Assembly (NCBI GenBank): GCA_000621185.1
Contig: KK211225.1
Coordinates: forward strand, 62,001 to 126,000
DNA from: Franconibacter pulveris DSM 19144
GTDB taxonomy: Bacteria > Pseudomonadota > Gammaproteobacteria > Enterobacterales > Enterobacteriaceae
Direction: 5' to 3'
Length of the DNA: 64,000 nt
Under the pieces are notes generated by a model. The model was given only the letters and a program-made list of their open reading frames with translations. It was not told the origin of the DNA and did no database searches. Made by a program: the position numbers and the translations under genes. Shown here piece after piece: positions 1 to 11,712 of this stretch; position 1 is the stretch's first letter, and each line of letters starts with the position of its first letter.

Positions 1-765
1 ACCGGCGGTCGGCGCCTGGGAGTGGGCGTCCGGCAGCCAGCCGTGCAGCGGCACCACCGGCATTTTCACCGCAAACGCGATAAAGAAGCCGAGCATCAGC
101 AGCCATTCCACGTTGTGGGACATCGGCGTTTTCAGCAGTTGCTGGTAGTTAAAGGTCCATTCTCCGGTCGCGCTGAAGTGAACAAACACCAGCGCCAGAA
201 TAGCGATCAGCATCACCAGACCGCTCGCCTGGGTGTAGATAAAGAACTTGGTGGCGGCGGTAATACGCGTCTTCCCGTCGGAGGCCTTATGGCCCCAGAG
301 CGCAATCAGGAAGTACATCGGCACCAGCATCATTTCCCAGAAGAAGAAGAACAGGAACATATCAATGGCAAGGAAGACGCCGATTACGCCACCCAAAATC
401 CACATCAGGTTGAGGTGGAAGAAGCCCTGATATTTCTCAATCTCGTTCCAGGAGCAGAGCACCGCCAGCACGCCGAGCAGGCCGGTCAGCACGACCATCA
501 ACAGGGAGAGCCCATCGATAGCGAGATGGATAGTAATGCCAAAGCGCGGGATCCACGGCAAAACAAATTCTGACTGCCACTGCGGCAACCCTGCCGCCTG
601 CGTCAGTGAATAGCCGCCCTGCAACCAGAGTTGCAGCGAGAGCGCCAGCGTCAGCCCCATGGTAATCAGGGCAATCCAGCGCGGCATTTTTACGCCGAAG
701 CGCTCCGTCTGCCAGCAGAAAAAGCCGCCGATAAAGGGAATCAATATTAGCCAGGGTAATAACAT
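1..765 (-). CDS. nuoM: NADH-quinone oxidoreductase subunit M (5' part; gene runs off the window)
   Basis: Antiporter-like membrane subunit of complex I that takes part in proton pumping in the inner membrane. The reading frame opens at the ATG complementary to 763-765 with MLLPWLILIPF and stays open for 255 codons to base 1, where the window cuts it within WLPDAHSQAPTAG, a conserved stretch of the proton-channel family. The protein is strongly hydrophobic. About half of the roughly 509-residue family length is present. It lies 116 bases beyond the nuoL stop in the same operon, with a strong hairpin in that gap. Confidence 0.95.
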   Translation of the reverse strand, partial: MLLPWLILIPFIGGFFCWQTERFGVKMPRWIALITMGLTLALSLQLWLQGGYSLTQAAGLPQWQSEFVLPWIPRFGITIHLAIDGLSLLMVVLTGLLGVLAVLCSWNEIEKYQGFFHLNLMWILGGVIGVFLAIDMFLFFFFWEMMLVPMYFLIALWGHKASDGKTRITAATKFFIYTQASGLVMLIAILALVFVHFSATGEWTFNYQQLLKTPMSHNVEWLLMLGFFIAFAVKMPVVPLHGWLPDAHSQAPTAG

Positions 766-788
766 GGCAATCAATATTCCTTGTTAAA

Positions 789-831
789 GTCCCGGACAGG
801 CTCACTGCCATAGCCGCCTGTCCGCTGGGAC
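789..831 (-). other. nuoL-nuoM intercistronic hairpin
   Basis: The 116-base gap between the nuoL stop and the nuoM start holds a long inverted repeat. GTCCC plus GGACAGGC (789-801) pairs with GCCTGTCC plus GGGAC (816-831), with a three-base bulge. No T-run follows in the direction of transcription, so it is more likely an mRNA-stability or processing element than a terminator. Confidence 0.6.
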
Positions 832-881
832 CTGATTTTCAACGAATTCTCAGCAAAGAAAATTCACTTATTCTTGCAAAC

Positions 882-2720
882 TCAACGCAATACCATCAGC
901 AGCGCCAGCACCACGACCGCGCCGATGCTCATGGATGCCACATACCAGCGCAGATAACCGCTCTCGCTAAACAGCAGACCGCGGCCTGCGAAGCGGGAGA
1001 GGATAGCCGGAATGTTCATCAGCGCATTCAACGGATCGCGTTTCAGCAGCCAGGCGATACCGAGGAAAGGTTTGACGAAGACTTTGTCATACAGCCAGTC
1101 GAAGCCCCAGGCGTGGAACCACCATGTACCGAAGAAGCGGCCCGGCGCGCTGTTGGCCACAGAAGCGACCAGCGTGCGTTTGCCAAGCCACAGCCAGGCG
1201 GCAATCAGGATGCCGATGATGGCGATGGCGCCCGAAGCGATTTCCACTGTCATTTTGCCTTCGTGGCCGAAGTTACTTTCCGGCAGCACGCCCGCCAGCG
1301 GCGGCGTGATCAGCGCGCCCACAAAGGTGGAAAGCACCAGCAGAACGATTAGCGGCAGGTGGTGGGTAATCCCCTTCCCTGCATGAGCGTGAATTTTCTC
1401 TTCGCCGTGGAACACGATGAAAATCATGCGGAAGGTATAGATGGAGGTGAGGAACGCCCCCGCCAGACCCGCCAGCATTAAGTAGTTATGACCGTTGGCC
1501 GCTGCGCCCCACAGAATTTCATCTTTACTGTAGAAGCCTGCGGTGACGATCGGCAACGCCGCCAGCGCCGCGCCGCCGACCAGGAAGCAGGCGTACACCA
1601 GCGGAATGGACTTGCGCAGCCCGCCCATTTTAAAGATGTTCTGCTCGTGGTGGCACGCCAGAATGACGGAGCCGGACGAGAGGAACAGCAGCGCTTTAAA
1701 GAACGCGTGGGTCATCAGGTGGAAAATCGCCGCATCCCACGCCTGTACGCCAAGCGCCAGGAACATATAGCCAATCTGGCTCATGGTGGAGTAAGCGAGC
1801 ACACGTTTGATGTCGGTCTGCACGAGAGCGGCAAAACCAGCCAGCACCAGCGTAATGGCGCCAACGATGCCGACCAGATGCAGCACGTCCGGCGTCATCA
1901 GGAACAGGCCGTGGGTGCGGGCAATCAGATAAACGCCCGCAGTAACCATGGTCGCCGCGTGGATCAGCGCGGAAACCGGCGTTGGGCCCGCCATCGCGTC
2001 CGCAAGCCAGGTTTGCAGCGGAAGCTGTGCAGATTTACCTACCGCGCCGCCAAGCAGCATCAGCGTCGCCCAGCGCAGCATTTCATTGCCGTTAGCAAAG
2101 TGCTGCGGCGCCAGTTCCACCATTTCGCGGAAGTTCAGCGTGCCGAGTTCGTTGTAGAGAATGAACAGCGCGAAAGCGAGGAAGACATCGCCCACGCGGG
2201 TGACGACAAACGCCTTCATCGCCGCTGCGCCATTCTTCGGATCGGTGTAGTAGAAGCCGATCAGCAGATAAGAGCAAAGGCCCACGCCTTCCCAGCCGAG
2301 ATACATCAGCAGCAGGTTATCAGCCAGTACCAGCACCACCATGCTCGCGATGAACAGGTTGGTATAGGCGAAGAAGCGAGAGTACCCCTCTTCGCCGCGC
2401 ATATACCAGGAAGCGAACATGTGGATCAGGAAGCCTACGCCGGTCACCACGGAAAGCATGGTCAGCGACAGGCCATCCAGCACCAGGTTAACGCCGATAT
2501 TAAAATCGCCCACCGACATCCAGGTCCACAGCGGCTGAGTGAAAGCCTGTTTGCCGTTGCTGAAGAAATCAAAGCCAACGATAGCGGTAACCAGCGCCGC
2601 CAGCCCGACAGAGCCCACGCCCACCGTGGCGGAAAGGTTTTCCGACCAGCGACCGCGCGAGAACGCGAGCAATACATAGCCAATCAATGGCAAAAGAATT
2701 GTTAACCAGAGGAGGTTCAT
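882..2720 (-). CDS. nuoL: NADH-quinone oxidoreductase subunit L
   Basis: Largest membrane subunit of complex I, an antiporter-like proton channel that also carries the long lateral helix. At 612 residues it is close to the 613 of E. coli. The protein is hydrophobic throughout, with the family block around [20 protein letters not shown] and conserved charged membrane residues. The start overlaps the nuoK stop by four bases, which indicates translational coupling. The gene sits in the usual nuoA-nuoN order. Confidence 0.98.
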   Translation of the reverse strand: MNLLWLTILLPLIGYVLLAFSRGRWSENLSATVGVGSVGLAALVTAIVGFDFFSNGKQAFTQPLWTWMSVGDFNIGVNLVLDGLSLTMLSVVTGVGFLIHMFASWYMRGEEGYSRFFAYTNLFIASMVVLVLADNLLLMYLGWEGVGLCSYLLIGFYYTDPKNGAAAMKAFVVTRVGDVFLAFALFILYNELGTLNFREMVELAPQHFANGNEMLRWATLMLLGGAVGKSAQLPLQTWLADAMAGPTPVSALIHAATMVTAGVYLIARTHGLFLMTPDVLHLVGIVGAITLVLAGFAALVQTDIKRVLAYSTMSQIGYMFLALGVQAWDAAIFHLMTHAFFKALLFLSSGSVILACHHEQNIFKMGGLRKSIPLVYACFLVGGAALAALPIVTAGFYSKDEILWGAAANGHNYLMLAGLAGAFLTSIYTFRMIFIVFHGEEKIHAHAGKGITHHLPLIVLLVLSTFVGALITPPLAGVLPESNFGHEGKMTVEIASGAIAIIGILIAAWLWLGKRTLVASVANSAPGRFFGTWWFHAWGFDWLYDKVFVKPFLGIAWLLKRDPLNALMNIPAILSRFAGRGLLFSESGYLRWYVASMSIGAVVVLALLMVLR

Positions 2721-3019
2721 CCACGCATCTCACTTACTGAATCGATATTCAGGTTCTGGCGACGGCGATGGAGTTGCAGCAGCAGCGCAAGGCCGATGCT
2801 CGCTTCCGCAGCCGCTAAGCTAATCGCCAGGATATACATCACCTGACCGTCGGTCTGGCCCCAGTAGCTGCCCGCGACCACAAAGGCGAGCGCGGCGGCG
2901 TTAATCATGATTTCCAGGCCAATCAGCATGAACAGCAGATTGCGACGGATAATAAGGCCGGTCAGTCCGAGAACGAACAGAATGGCCGCGAGGATGAGTC
3001 CATGTTGTAACGGGATCAT
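2717..3019 (-). CDS. nuoK: NADH-quinone oxidoreductase subunit K
   Basis: Small membrane subunit of complex I, MrpC-like. It is 100 residues, the standard length, with three hydrophobic segments. Glutamates lie within membrane helices (in [15 protein letters not shown] and near [13 protein letters not shown]), as expected for the family's proton-path residues. It overlaps nuoJ and nuoL by four bases each. Confidence 0.98.
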   Translation of the reverse strand: MIPLQHGLILAAILFVLGLTGLIIRRNLLFMLIGLEIMINAAALAFVVAGSYWGQTDGQVMYILAISLAAAEASIGLALLLQLHRRRQNLNIDSVSEMRG

Positions 3020-3579
3020 ACGTGCTCCTCCGTTTTTCTTTTCGCCTGTTCCGCAGGGGAACCGCCGCGCACGCTGACGACGTCGCCTGCCGACTCTTCA
3101 CGACCGAGATGGAAGGCCACAACCAGGCCCGCCAGCAGCAGCATAGAAGCCAGTTCCACCGCCAGCACGTAAGGGCCGAACAGCGCCACGCCAACCTCTT
3201 TCGCGCTGACTGGCGTGCCGTCGATGCCTTGATCGTTAACGCCAAGGATGGCGTAGACCATTACCACCAGCAAAACGGCGGAGAGCAGGCCCGGACCAAT
3301 CCAGAGCTGCGGCTTAAGCCAGCCGCGCTCCTGCTCAATAACCGAGTTGCCGAGGTTGAGCATCATCACCACGAACACGAACAGCACCATGATGGCGCCC
3401 GCATAGACGATGATTTCCAGCGCGCCGGCGAAATAAGCGCCCAGCGAGAAGAACACGCCTGCAATCGCCAGCAGCGAGATTATCAGGTACAGCAGCGCAT
3501 GCACCGGATTGGTATGGGTGATCACCCGTACGGTGGTCAGGACCGCCACAAGGGCGCAGATATAAAACGCGAATTCCAT
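3016..3579 (-). CDS. nuoJ: NADH-quinone oxidoreductase subunit J
   Basis: Membrane subunit of complex I (ND6-like). It is 187 residues with several transmembrane segments, and the family block [20 protein letters not shown] is clear at about residues 53-72. It starts ten bases after the nuoI stop and overlaps nuoK by four bases. The C-terminal tail (after about residue 165) is hydrophilic and is the most variable part. Confidence 0.98.
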   Translation of the reverse strand: MEFAFYICALVAVLTTVRVITHTNPVHALLYLIISLLAIAGVFFSLGAYFAGALEIIVYAGAIMVLFVFVVMMLNLGNSVIEQERGWLKPQLWIGPGLLSAVLLVVMVYAILGVNDQGIDGTPVSAKEVGVALFGPYVLAVELASMLLLAGLVVAFHLGREESAGDVVSVRGGSPAEQAKRKTEEHV

Positions 3580-3589
3580 TCCTGACTCC

Positions 3590-4132
3590 TTAAGGTAACA
3601 GGCTCTTGACGTCGATAGGCTTGGCTTCGTTCTCCGCCTCGCCCTTGTCTTTGCCGTCGATCGCCATACCCGCCATCCGGTAGAAGTTGTACTCCGGGTA
3701 CTTGCCCGGACCGGAGATCAGCAGATCCTCTTTCTCGTAAACCAGATCCTGACGCTTGTACTCGCCCAGCTCGAAATCCGGCGTCAGCTGGATAGCGGTG
3801 GTCGGGCAAGCCTCTTCGCACATACCGCAGAAAATGCAGCGTGAGAAGTTGATGCGGAAAAACTCCGGATACCAGCGACCGTCTTTCGTCTCCGCTTTTT
3901 GCAAAGAGATACAGCCTACCGGGCAGGCTACCGCACACAGGTTACAGGCAACGCAGCGCTCCTGACCGTCCGGATCGCGCGTCAGCACGATACGGCCGCG
4001 GTAGCGCGGCGGCAGATAAACCGGCTCTTCTGGATACATGCGCGTTTCGCGTTTTGAGAACGCGTGCATGCCGATCATCCAGATACTGCGTAGTTGGGTG
4101 CCGAAACCAACCACTAATTCTTTTAATGTCAT
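3590..4132 (-). CDS. nuoI: NADH-quinone oxidoreductase subunit I (two 4Fe-4S clusters)
   Basis: Peripheral-arm subunit that carries clusters N6a and N6b on the way to the quinone site. The 180 residues show two ferredoxin motifs: Cys60, 63, 66, 70 ([12 protein letters not shown]) and Cys99, 102, 105, 109 ([12 protein letters not shown]). Length equals E. coli NuoI. It is separated from nuoH by 14 bases. Confidence 0.98.
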   Translation of the reverse strand: MTLKELVVGFGTQLRSIWMIGMHAFSKRETRMYPEEPVYLPPRYRGRIVLTRDPDGQERCVACNLCAVACPVGCISLQKAETKDGRWYPEFFRINFSRCIFCGMCEEACPTTAIQLTPDFELGEYKRQDLVYEKEDLLISGPGKYPEYNFYRMAGMAIDGKDKGEAENEAKPIDVKSLLP

Positions 4133-4146
4133 GGCTTAATCACCCC

Positions 4147-5124
4147 TTACGATGCCTGCCAGAGAATAACCGCGGCGGTTGCCAGCAAGTTGATAAGCGT
4201 CAGCGGCAGGCATACTTTCCAGCCAAAGGACATTACCTGGTCATAGCGAGGACGCGGCAATGCGGCGCGAATCAAAATAAACATCATCATGAAGAACGCG
4301 GTTTTGAGCGCGAACCAGATGAAAGGCGGTAACCACGGGCCATTCCAGCCACCGAAGAACAGGGTCACAATCAGTGCGGAAACGGTAACGATGCCGATGT
4401 ATTCGCCCACAAAGAACAGACCGAACTTCATGCCGGAATATTCGATGTGATAACCATCTGCCAGTTCTTGCTCGGCTTCCGGCTGGTCAAACGGGTGACG
4501 GTGACACACCGCAACGCCCGCGATGGCGAAAGTCACAAAGCCAAAGAACTGCGGAATAACGTTCCACAGATGCGCCTGGTTATTGACGATGTCGGTCATG
4601 TTGAATGAACCCGCCTGCGCCACCACGCCCATCAGCGAAAGCCCCAGGAACACTTCATAGCTCAGCGTCTGGGCGGAAGCACGCATGGCGCCCAGCAGTG
4701 AGTATTTGTTGTTACTGGACCAGCCGGCGAACAGCACCGCATAAACCGCCAGACCCGCCATCATCAGGAAGAAGAGGATCCCGATGTTGAGATCGGCTAC
4801 CACCCAGGTCGGGCTCACCGGCACGATGGCGAAGGCGAGCAGCAGCGAGGTGAAGGCGATCATCGGCGCCAGAGTAAAGATAACGCGGTCGGTAAACCGC
4901 GGAACCCAGTCCTCTTTGAAGAACATCTTGATCATATCCGCTACCAGCTGGAGCGAACCGCCCCAGCCCACGCGGTTCGGTCCATAGCGGTTCTGGAAGA
5001 GGCCCAGCAGACGACGCTCGCCAAAGCTCATAAACGCGCCGCAGCTAACCACGACCAGCAGGATGACCACCGCTTTCAGGATCCCGAGCAGGACGGCAAT
5101 AACGTCCGGTGTTAACCAACTCAT
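4147..5124 (-). CDS. nuoH: NADH-quinone oxidoreductase subunit H
   Basis: Membrane subunit that forms much of the quinone-binding chamber next to the peripheral arm (ND1-like). It is 325 residues, as in E. coli. It contains the conserved [20 protein letters not shown] block near residue 35 and the loop [20 protein letters not shown]. Hydrophobic segments fill the rest. It overlaps the nuoG stop by four bases. Confidence 0.98.
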   Translation of the reverse strand: MSWLTPDVIAVLLGILKAVVILLVVVSCGAFMSFGERRLLGLFQNRYGPNRVGWGGSLQLVADMIKMFFKEDWVPRFTDRVIFTLAPMIAFTSLLLAFAIVPVSPTWVVADLNIGILFFLMMAGLAVYAVLFAGWSSNNKYSLLGAMRASAQTLSYEVFLGLSLMGVVAQAGSFNMTDIVNNQAHLWNVIPQFFGFVTFAIAGVAVCHRHPFDQPEAEQELADGYHIEYSGMKFGLFFVGEYIGIVTVSALIVTLFFGGWNGPWLPPFIWFALKTAFFMMMFILIRAALPRPRYDQVMSFGWKVCLPLTLINLLATAAVILWQAS

Positions 5125-7847
5125 TGCGCAGCCTCCTGCAGATTTTCAAGACGAGCGCCCGCCAGCACCGGCGCGATGCCCGGCATCCCCATCGGCAGAC
5201 CCACCTGCCCCGCCGCCAGCCCTTCGGAGAGCTGCAGCGGCAGGCTTACGGTCTGCCCTTCATAGCTGAAGGAGACCTTCGAGCCCGCGTTAACGCCAAG
5301 CTTCGCGGCATCTGCCGGGTTGAGCTTAATGTACGGCTGCGGCATACGCGTCTGGAAGACAGGTGAACGCTGAGACATCTCATCGCTGCCAAACAGGTGG
5401 TAGTACGGCGCGATGCGCCACTGCCCTTCCTGCGGCTGGAAGCGTTCCGGTACTACCGTAAAGTACTCCAGTTCGCCCGCAGAGGCCTCGATGAGGCGCA
5501 CGCCAGGGTCGCCGTGACGCAGATGGCCGCCCACTTCGTCCTGGAATTTGTTCCAGGCCTGCGGGGAGTTCCAGCCTGGCGCCCAGGCGAACGGCACCTG
5601 AGAACGCGGCGCGTCCGGATGGTTGTTTCCTTCCATCGAGAAGGAGAACATGGTGTCTTTATCCTGCGGCTGACGCGGCTCGTGCACGCTGATGTTAGCG
5701 CGCATAGCGGTGCGACCGCTGTAGCGGTGCGGCTCACGCGCCAGTTTCTGACCGCGAATGCGGAAAGAGGCGTCCGGCGCCGCGTCTTTAATACCCGCCA
5801 GCTGCGGCAGCTTCGCGATACAGGCGTCGATAACATGGTCCAGCTGCGTCCAGTCCACTTCACGGCTTTGTACCGTGCTGTGCAGGGAGTGCAGCCAGCG
5901 CCAGCTTTCCAGCATAGTCGCTTTGCTGTCGTAGTAGTGCGGGTCGTACACCTGGAAGAAGCGCTGAGCGCGACCTTCGTTGTTAATTACGGTGCCATCG
6001 CTCTCGGCGAAGCTCGCGGTAGAGAGCACCAGATGTGCATGTTCCATAATCGCAGTGCGCTGATGATCGATAACCATCACCAGCGGCGCCTTCGCGAGCG
6101 CTGCGTTTACGCGGGTCGCGGAAGCGTGACGATGCAGGTCGTTTTCCAGCACGATCACCGCATCGGCGCTGCCGGTTTCAAGCTCGTGCAGCGCTTCATC
6201 CAGCGAGCCGCCGCCAATCATGCCAAGGCCAACGCTGTTTACCGCACGGGCAATCATGGTGATGCCGACATCCGCGCCGCGCCCTTTGAGGGCTTTCGCT
6301 ACGTTTGCCGCCGCCTGGATAATCTCTGCGCTGCCGGCGTTAGTACCGGAAATAATCAGCGGCTTTTTCGCCCCGGCCAGCGCCTGAACGATGATATCCA
6401 CTTTGTTTTGCAGGTCGCGGTCGAGCCCTTCTACTGCCGGAGCGGCAGCGTCGAGCGCGTTGGCGATAGCAAAGCCCAGACGCGCCTGGTCTTCTACCGG
6501 CGCACGGTAAGTCCATGCGGCGATATCATCCAGACGGGTGCTGTCAACGTTCGTGACGAACAGCGGGTGTTTGGCGTGCTGACCGATGTTCAGAATGGCC
6601 GCAATCTGCCAGTCGGCTACTTTCTGCGCCGCTGCCATTTCGCGCGCTTTCCCTTTCACCGCCTGACGAACCGCCAGCGCGGCGCGAGCGCCAGTCTGGG
6701 TCAGATCTTCACCCAGAATCAGTACGGCGTCGTAAGATTCAATTTCACGCAGCGCCGGCGTATGGATGCCGCTTTCGCGCAGCACTTTCAGCATCAGTTG
6801 CAGACGTTCCTGCTCGCCTGCAGCGATACCGGTATAGAAGTTTTCCGCACCCACCAGCTCACGCAGCGCGAAGTTGCTTTCCACGCTGGCGCGCGGCGAG
6901 CCGATGCCGATGACTTTCTTCGACTGGCGCAGAATATCCGCTGCGCCCTGCATCGCCTGCTCGGCGTTCAGGGTGATAAGGTCGTCGCCGCGGCGCTGCA
7001 CCGGCTGACGCGGACGATCTTTCAGGTTCACGTAGCCATAGCCGAAACGACCACGGTCGCACAGGAAGTAATGGTTTACGGTGCCGTTGTAGCGGTTTTC
7101 AATGCGGCGCAGTTCGCCATAACGTTCGCCAGGGCTGGTGTTGCAGCCCAGCGAGCATTGCTGACAAATGCTTGGCGCAAACTGCATGTCCCACTTACGG
7201 TTGTAGCGCTCGGAGTGCGTTTTGTCGGTGAAAACGCCGGTCGGGCAGATTTCTACCAGGTTACCGGAGAATTCGCTCTCCAGCACGCCATCTTCCGGAC
7301 GACCGAAGTAGACGTTATCGTGCGCGCCGTAAACGCCCAGATCTTTGCCGTCGGCATAGTCTTTGTAGTAACGCACGCAGCGGTAGCAGGCGATACAACG
7401 GTTCATCTCGTGAGAGATAAACGGACCGAGATCCTGGTTGCGGTGAGTACGTTTAGTAAAACGGTAGCGGCGGAAGCTATGACCGGTCATGACAGTCATA
7501 TCCTGCAGGTGGCAGTTGCCCCCTTCCTCACAGACCGGGCAGTCGTGGGGATGGTTGGTCATCAGCCATTCCACCACGCTTTCGCGGAACTGCTTCGCTT
7601 CAGCGTCATCAATTGAGATAAAGGTTCCATCGGATGCCGGAGTCATACAGGACATCACCAGGCGGCCACGGGTATCTTCCGCGTTCTGATATTGCTTTAC
7701 CGCACACTGGCGGCAGGCACCGACGCTCCCCAGCGCCGGATGCCAGCAAAAGTAAGGAATATCAAGGCCGAGGGAGAGACACGCCTGCAGCAGGTTGTCC
7801 GCTCCGTCCACCTCGTATTCTTTGCCGTCTACATGAATCGTAGCCAT
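5121..7847 (-). CDS. nuoG: NADH-quinone oxidoreductase subunit G (Fe-S, molybdopterin-like fold)
   Basis: Largest peripheral subunit. It carries a 2Fe-2S cluster (Cys34, 45, 48, 67), a region with 4Fe-4S motifs ([21 protein letters not shown]) and the additional N7-type motif [10 protein letters not shown], followed by a molybdopterin-oxidoreductase-like domain that binds no cofactor in complex I. The start is placed at MATIHVDGK because GGAAG lies ten bases upstream. An ATG three codons earlier has that sequence only one base away, too close to serve. This gives 908 residues, the E. coli length. Confidence 0.97.
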   Translation of the reverse strand: MATIHVDGKEYEVDGADNLLQACLSLGLDIPYFCWHPALGSVGACRQCAVKQYQNAEDTRGRLVMSCMTPASDGTFISIDDAEAKQFRESVVEWLMTNHPHDCPVCEEGGNCHLQDMTVMTGHSFRRYRFTKRTHRNQDLGPFISHEMNRCIACYRCVRYYKDYADGKDLGVYGAHDNVYFGRPEDGVLESEFSGNLVEICPTGVFTDKTHSERYNRKWDMQFAPSICQQCSLGCNTSPGERYGELRRIENRYNGTVNHYFLCDRGRFGYGYVNLKDRPRQPVQRRGDDLITLNAEQAMQGAADILRQSKKVIGIGSPRASVESNFALRELVGAENFYTGIAAGEQERLQLMLKVLRESGIHTPALREIESYDAVLILGEDLTQTGARAALAVRQAVKGKAREMAAAQKVADWQIAAILNIGQHAKHPLFVTNVDSTRLDDIAAWTYRAPVEDQARLGFAIANALDAAAPAVEGLDRDLQNKVDIIVQALAGAKKPLIISGTNAGSAEIIQAAANVAKALKGRGADVGITMIARAVNSVGLGMIGGGSLDEALHELETGSADAVIVLENDLHRHASATRVNAALAKAPLVMVIDHQRTAIMEHAHLVLSTASFAESDGTVINNEGRAQRFFQVYDPHYYDSKATMLESWRWLHSLHSTVQSREVDWTQLDHVIDACIAKLPQLAGIKDAAPDASFRIRGQKLAREPHRYSGRTAMRANISVHEPRQPQDKDTMFSFSMEGNNHPDAPRSQVPFAWAPGWNSPQAWNKFQDEVGGHLRHGDPGVRLIEASAGELEYFTVVPERFQPQEGQWRIAPYYHLFGSDEMSQRSPVFQTRMPQPYIKLNPADAAKLGVNAGSKVSFSYEGQTVSLPLQLSEGLAAGQVGLPMGMPGIAPVLAGARLENLQEAAQ

Positions 7848-7975
7848 AGTCAGCATGCTTCCAGTTGGCCCGGCTTAGCGCCGGGCGTTAATCAAAATTC
7901 TTTTATCCCTTGCCTCTCCCGACGGGAGAGCGCTGGCGGCGCTTCTTTATCAGAAAAGCAGCCGCCTGAGGGGAA
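7848..7975 (-). other. nuoF-nuoG intercistronic region with palindromes
   Basis: An unusually long gap (128 bases) for this tightly packed operon. It holds two clear inverted repeats, CCCGGC..GCCGGG close to the nuoG start and a near-perfect CTCTCCCG/CGGGAGAG palindrome near 7914-7930. No gene or terminator is seen. Confidence 0.5.
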
Positions 7976-9313
7976 TCACCAACGTGTTTTTAACAGGTTT
8001 GGCTGAATACCACTGATGCGATGGGTATTGCTGAAATCCTGTTTGATGCCCGCTTCGAATTCTTCACGGAAATATTTAATCGCGCTTTGCAACGGCTCTA
8101 CGGCGCCTGGCGCGTGGGCGCAGAAGGTTTTACCTGGCCCCAGGAAGCGACAAAGCTGCTCAAGGGTTTCGATATCGCCCGGTTGCCCTTCGCCGCGCTC
8201 CAGCGCGCGCAGGATTTTCACGCTCCATGGCAAACCGTCGCGGCATGGCGTACACCAGCCGCAGGATTCGCGCGCGAAGAACTCTTCCAGGTTGCGCACC
8301 AGCGAAACCATGTTGATTTCGTGATCCACCGCCATCGCCAGCGCCGTACCCAGACGGCTGCCCGCTTTGCCGATGCTCGCAAATTCCATCGGCAGGTCGA
8401 GGTGAGCGTCGGTGAGGAAGTCTGTCCCTGCGCCGCCCGGCTGCCAGGCTTTAAACTTCAAACCATCGCGCATGCCGCCCGCGTAATCTTCCAGGATTTC
8501 ACGCGCAGTCGTACCAAACGGCAGTTCCCAGACGCCCGGGTTTTTCACGCGGCCGGAGAAGCCCATCAGCTTGGTGCCATTGTCTTCGCTTTTCGACAGC
8601 CCCTGATACCACTCCACGCCGTTAGCGAGGATAGCCGGCACGTTGCAGAGCGTTTCTACGTTGTTTACGCAGGTCGGCTTGCCCCATACGCCGCTGGAGG
8701 CCGGGAATGGCGGCTTGGAACGCGGGTTGGCGCGACGGCCTTCCAGCGAGTTAATCAGCGCCGTCTCTTCGCCGCAGATATATCGGCCTGCGCCGGTATG
8801 CACGAAAAGTTCGAAGTCGAAACCGGAACCCAAGATGTTTTTGCCAAGCAGGCCCGCTTCGGTCGCTTCGGCAATAGCGCGGCGCAACCGTTCAGCGGCT
8901 TCAATGTATTCGCCGCGCAGGAAGATGTAGCCGCGGTACGCTTTCAGCGCGAAGGCGGAAATGAGCATGCCTTCCACCAGCAGGTGCGGCAGTTGCTCCA
9001 TCAGCAGGCGGTCTTTATAAGTGCCCGGCTCCATCTCATCGGCGTTACACAGCAGGTAACGGATGTTCATGGATTCGTCTTTCGGCATCAGGCTCCACTT
9101 AAGACCCGTGGAGAAGCCCGCGCCGCCGCGGCCTTTCAGCCCGGCGTCTTTTACCGCATTAACGATCTCGTCCGGCGCCATGCCGGTCAGCGCTTTACGC
9201 GCGCCCGCATAGCCGTTTTTGCTCTGATATTCTTCAAGCCAGACCGGCTGTTTGTCATCACGCAGACGCCAGGTCAGCGGATGGGTTTCGGCAGTACGAA
9301 TAATGGTTTTCAT
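7976..9313 (-). CDS. nuoF: NADH-quinone oxidoreductase subunit F (NADH- and FMN-binding)
   Basis: Entry point for electrons: it oxidises NADH with FMN and passes electrons to cluster N3. At 445 residues it equals E. coli NuoF. The glycine-rich [10 protein letters not shown] (61-70) and the YICGEE motif at 178-183 serve nucleotide and FMN binding. N3 ligands are Cys351, 354, 357 in ESCGWCTPC and Cys398. It overlaps the nuoE stop by four bases. Confidence 0.98.
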   Translation of the reverse strand: MKTIIRTAETHPLTWRLRDDKQPVWLEEYQSKNGYAGARKALTGMAPDEIVNAVKDAGLKGRGGAGFSTGLKWSLMPKDESMNIRYLLCNADEMEPGTYKDRLLMEQLPHLLVEGMLISAFALKAYRGYIFLRGEYIEAAERLRRAIAEATEAGLLGKNILGSGFDFELFVHTGAGRYICGEETALINSLEGRRANPRSKPPFPASSGVWGKPTCVNNVETLCNVPAILANGVEWYQGLSKSEDNGTKLMGFSGRVKNPGVWELPFGTTAREILEDYAGGMRDGLKFKAWQPGGAGTDFLTDAHLDLPMEFASIGKAGSRLGTALAMAVDHEINMVSLVRNLEEFFARESCGWCTPCRDGLPWSVKILRALERGEGQPGDIETLEQLCRFLGPGKTFCAHAPGAVEPLQSAIKYFREEFEAGIKQDFSNTHRISGIQPNLLKTRW

Positions 9314-9810
9314 TTGTACTGCTCCAGCAGGTCAGGGATAGTTTCCGGCGTCAGATAACTGTGAGTGTCCTCATCAATCATCATGGTCGGCCCCTTATCG
9401 CAGTTGCCAAGACAGCAGGTCGGCAGCAGCGTGAAGCGGCCGTCGAAAGTGGTCTGGCCCGGCTTGATCTGCAGGTGCTTTTCAATAGCGGACTGAATGC
9501 CCTGGTAGCCGGTGATATGGCATACCACGCTGTCGCAATAGCGAATAACATGGCGGCCTACGGGCTGGCGGAAGATTTGGCTGTAGAATGTCGCCACCCC
9601 TTCCACGTCGCTCGCCGGAATACCCAGCACGTCGGCAATAGCGTAAATGGCGCCGTCCGGCACCCAGCCACGCTGCTTCTGGACGATTTTTAGCGCTTCA
9701 ATGGACGCCGCACGCGGGTCTTCATAGTGATGCTTTTCGTGCTCAATCGCCTCACGCTCTGCCGCACTCAGCTCAAAAGCCTCAGCCTGTGGTTGTTGAT
9801 TTTCGTGCAT
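9310..9810 (-). CDS. nuoE: NADH-quinone oxidoreductase subunit E (2Fe-2S)
   Basis: Thioredoxin-fold subunit of the NADH dehydrogenase module, partner of NuoF, carrying cluster N1a. The 166 residues contain the four ligands Cys92, Cys97, Cys133 and Cys137 (the last two in [13 protein letters not shown]). Only two bases separate it from the nuoC-D stop. Confidence 0.98.
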   Translation of the reverse strand: MHENQQPQAEAFELSAAEREAIEHEKHHYEDPRAASIEALKIVQKQRGWVPDGAIYAIADVLGIPASDVEGVATFYSQIFRQPVGRHVIRYCDSVVCHITGYQGIQSAIEKHLQIKPGQTTFDGRFTLLPTCCLGNCDKGPTMMIDEDTHSYLTPETIPDLLEQYK

Positions 9811-9812
9811 AG

Positions 9813-11624
9813 TTAGCGATCCACATCAGACATTACAAAATCGATACTACCCAGATAGACGATAAGGTCGGAGACCAGGCTGCCGCGGATAACAGCAGGG
9901 ATCTGCTGCAGATGCGGGAAGCTCGGCGTACGCACGCGGGTGCGGTAGCTCATGGTGCTGCCGTCGCTAGTCAGGTAGTAGCTGTTAATCCCTTTCGTCG
10001 CCTCGATCATCTGGAAAGATTCGTTGGCGGGCATCACCGGACCCCAGGAAACCTGCAGGAAGTGGGTGATCAGGGTTTCGATATGTTGCAGCGTGCGCTC
10101 TTTCGGCGGCGGCGTGGTCAGCGGGTGATCCGCCTTGAACGGGCCTTCCGGCATGTTGTTGAGGCACTGCTCAAGAATGCGCAGGCTCTGGCGCAGCTCT
10201 TCCACTTTCAACATCACACGGGTGTAAGCGTCGCTGACGCCGCCGCCGAGCGGGATTTCAAAGTCAAAGTTTTCATAGCCAGAGTAAGGACGCGCCTTAC
10301 GCACGTCGAAATCGATCCCGGTGGCGCGCAAGCCCGCACCGGTGGTGCCCCACTCCAGCGCCTCTTTCGCGCCGTAAGCGGCAACGCCCTGGGAGCGGCC
10401 TTTCAGAATGCTGTTGCGCAGCGCCGCTTTTTCATAAGAAGCGAGACGTTTCGGCATCCAGTCGAGGAATTCACGCAACAGGCGATCCCAGCCGCGCGGC
10501 AGGTCGTGCGCGACGCCGCCGATGCGGAACCATGCCGGGTGCATACGAAAACCGGTAATCGCTTCGACCAGGTCGTAAATTTTCTGACGGTCGGTAAAGG
10601 CGAAGAAGACCGGCGTCATCGCCCCTACGTCCTGAATGAACGTAGAGATATAAAGCAGATGACTGTTGATGCGGAACAGCTCAGAAAGCATAACGCGAAT
10701 CACGTTGACGCGATCCGGCACGACAATGCCCGCCAGCTTTTCAACCGCCAGCACATAAGGCATTTCGTTAACGCAGCCGCCGAGATATTCAATACGGTCG
10801 GTATACGGAATATAGCTGTGCCAGGACTGACGCTCGCCCATCTTTTCCGCGCCGCGGTGGTGATAACCGATATCCGGCACGCAGTCGACAATCTCTTCGC
10901 CGTCCAGCTGCAGAATAATGCGGAACGCACCGTGCGCTGACGGGTGGTTCGGGCCGAGGTTGAGGAACATGAAATCCTCATTCTCCGTGCTGCGTTTCAT
11001 GCCCCAGTCTTCTGGTTTGAAGGTCAGCGCCTCCATTTCCAGATCCTGCTTGGCTTTAGTCAGCTCGAACGGATCGAATTCGGTCGCGCGTGCCGGGTAA
11101 TCTTTACGCAGCGGGTGCCCTTCCCATGTCGGCGGCATCATGATGCGCGTCAGGTGCGGGTGGCCGTTAAAGGTAATGCCAAACATTTCCCAGGTTTCAC
11201 GCTCATACCAGTTAGCGTTCGGGAAGAGTTTAGTAAACGTCGGCACGTTCAGGTCGTTTTCGCTGAGCGCTACTTTCAGCATGATGTCGCGGTTGCGATC
11301 GATAGAAAGCAGGTGGTAGAAAACGGAAAAATCCGCGGCGGGTAACCCTTCGCGGTGCGTGCGCAGTCGTTCGTCCATGCCATGCAAGTCATAGAGCATG
11401 ACATAGGGTTTGGGGAGTTTTTTTAGAAAATCGCCAACTTCCAGTAATTGTTCGCGCTTAACCCACACTACCGGAACCCCGGTGCGGGTAGCCTGAACAG
11501 TAAAGGCATCCGGCCCAAAACGGTTACGCAGTTCGCCGATGACCGGGTCATCTAAATGATCCCGGGTTTGCCAGACTGGCTGGGCGGCTTCATGCGCGGT
11601 TAAATCGGTCATAGTAATCACCAT
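9813..11624 (-). CDS. nuoC: NADH-quinone oxidoreductase fused subunits C and D
   Basis: Natural fusion of the 30-kDa (NuoC) and 49-kDa (NuoD) subunits, as in E. coli. NuoD forms the quinone-reduction site with NuoB and NuoH. The NuoC part spans about residues 1-190 ([22 protein letters not shown]). The NuoD part starts near [15 protein letters not shown]. The length is 603 residues. The start is either MVITMTDL or the inner MTDL four codons on. GGTGAT lies seven bases before the inner ATG, so 599 residues is also plausible. Confidence 0.97.
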   Translation of the reverse strand: MVITMTDLTAHEAAQPVWQTRDHLDDPVIGELRNRFGPDAFTVQATRTGVPVVWVKREQLLEVGDFLKKLPKPYVMLYDLHGMDERLRTHREGLPAADFSVFYHLLSIDRNRDIMLKVALSENDLNVPTFTKLFPNANWYERETWEMFGITFNGHPHLTRIMMPPTWEGHPLRKDYPARATEFDPFELTKAKQDLEMEALTFKPEDWGMKRSTENEDFMFLNLGPNHPSAHGAFRIILQLDGEEIVDCVPDIGYHHRGAEKMGERQSWHSYIPYTDRIEYLGGCVNEMPYVLAVEKLAGIVVPDRVNVIRVMLSELFRINSHLLYISTFIQDVGAMTPVFFAFTDRQKIYDLVEAITGFRMHPAWFRIGGVAHDLPRGWDRLLREFLDWMPKRLASYEKAALRNSILKGRSQGVAAYGAKEALEWGTTGAGLRATGIDFDVRKARPYSGYENFDFEIPLGGGVSDAYTRVMLKVEELRQSLRILEQCLNNMPEGPFKADHPLTTPPPKERTLQHIETLITHFLQVSWGPVMPANESFQMIEATKGINSYYLTSDGSTMSYRTRVRTPSFPHLQQIPAVIRGSLVSDLIVYLGSIDFVMSDVDR

Positions 11625-11712
11625 TGCAATGGTTCTGTGGTGACTGACGGGAGTGGCTTCGCGCTGTTATAGAGTGATATGCAAAGAGAAGAACCACCGC
11701 CCGCAGGCGCAA

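Noticed and set aside
5397-7616. A 739-codon open frame on the plus strand opposite nuoG, and similar long antisense frames opposite nuoL, nuoF and ackA-pta
   Set aside because: They lie fully opposite highly conserved genes. GC-rich third positions leave the complementary frame open by chance. The translations are rich in His, Arg and Gln with no recognisable domain.
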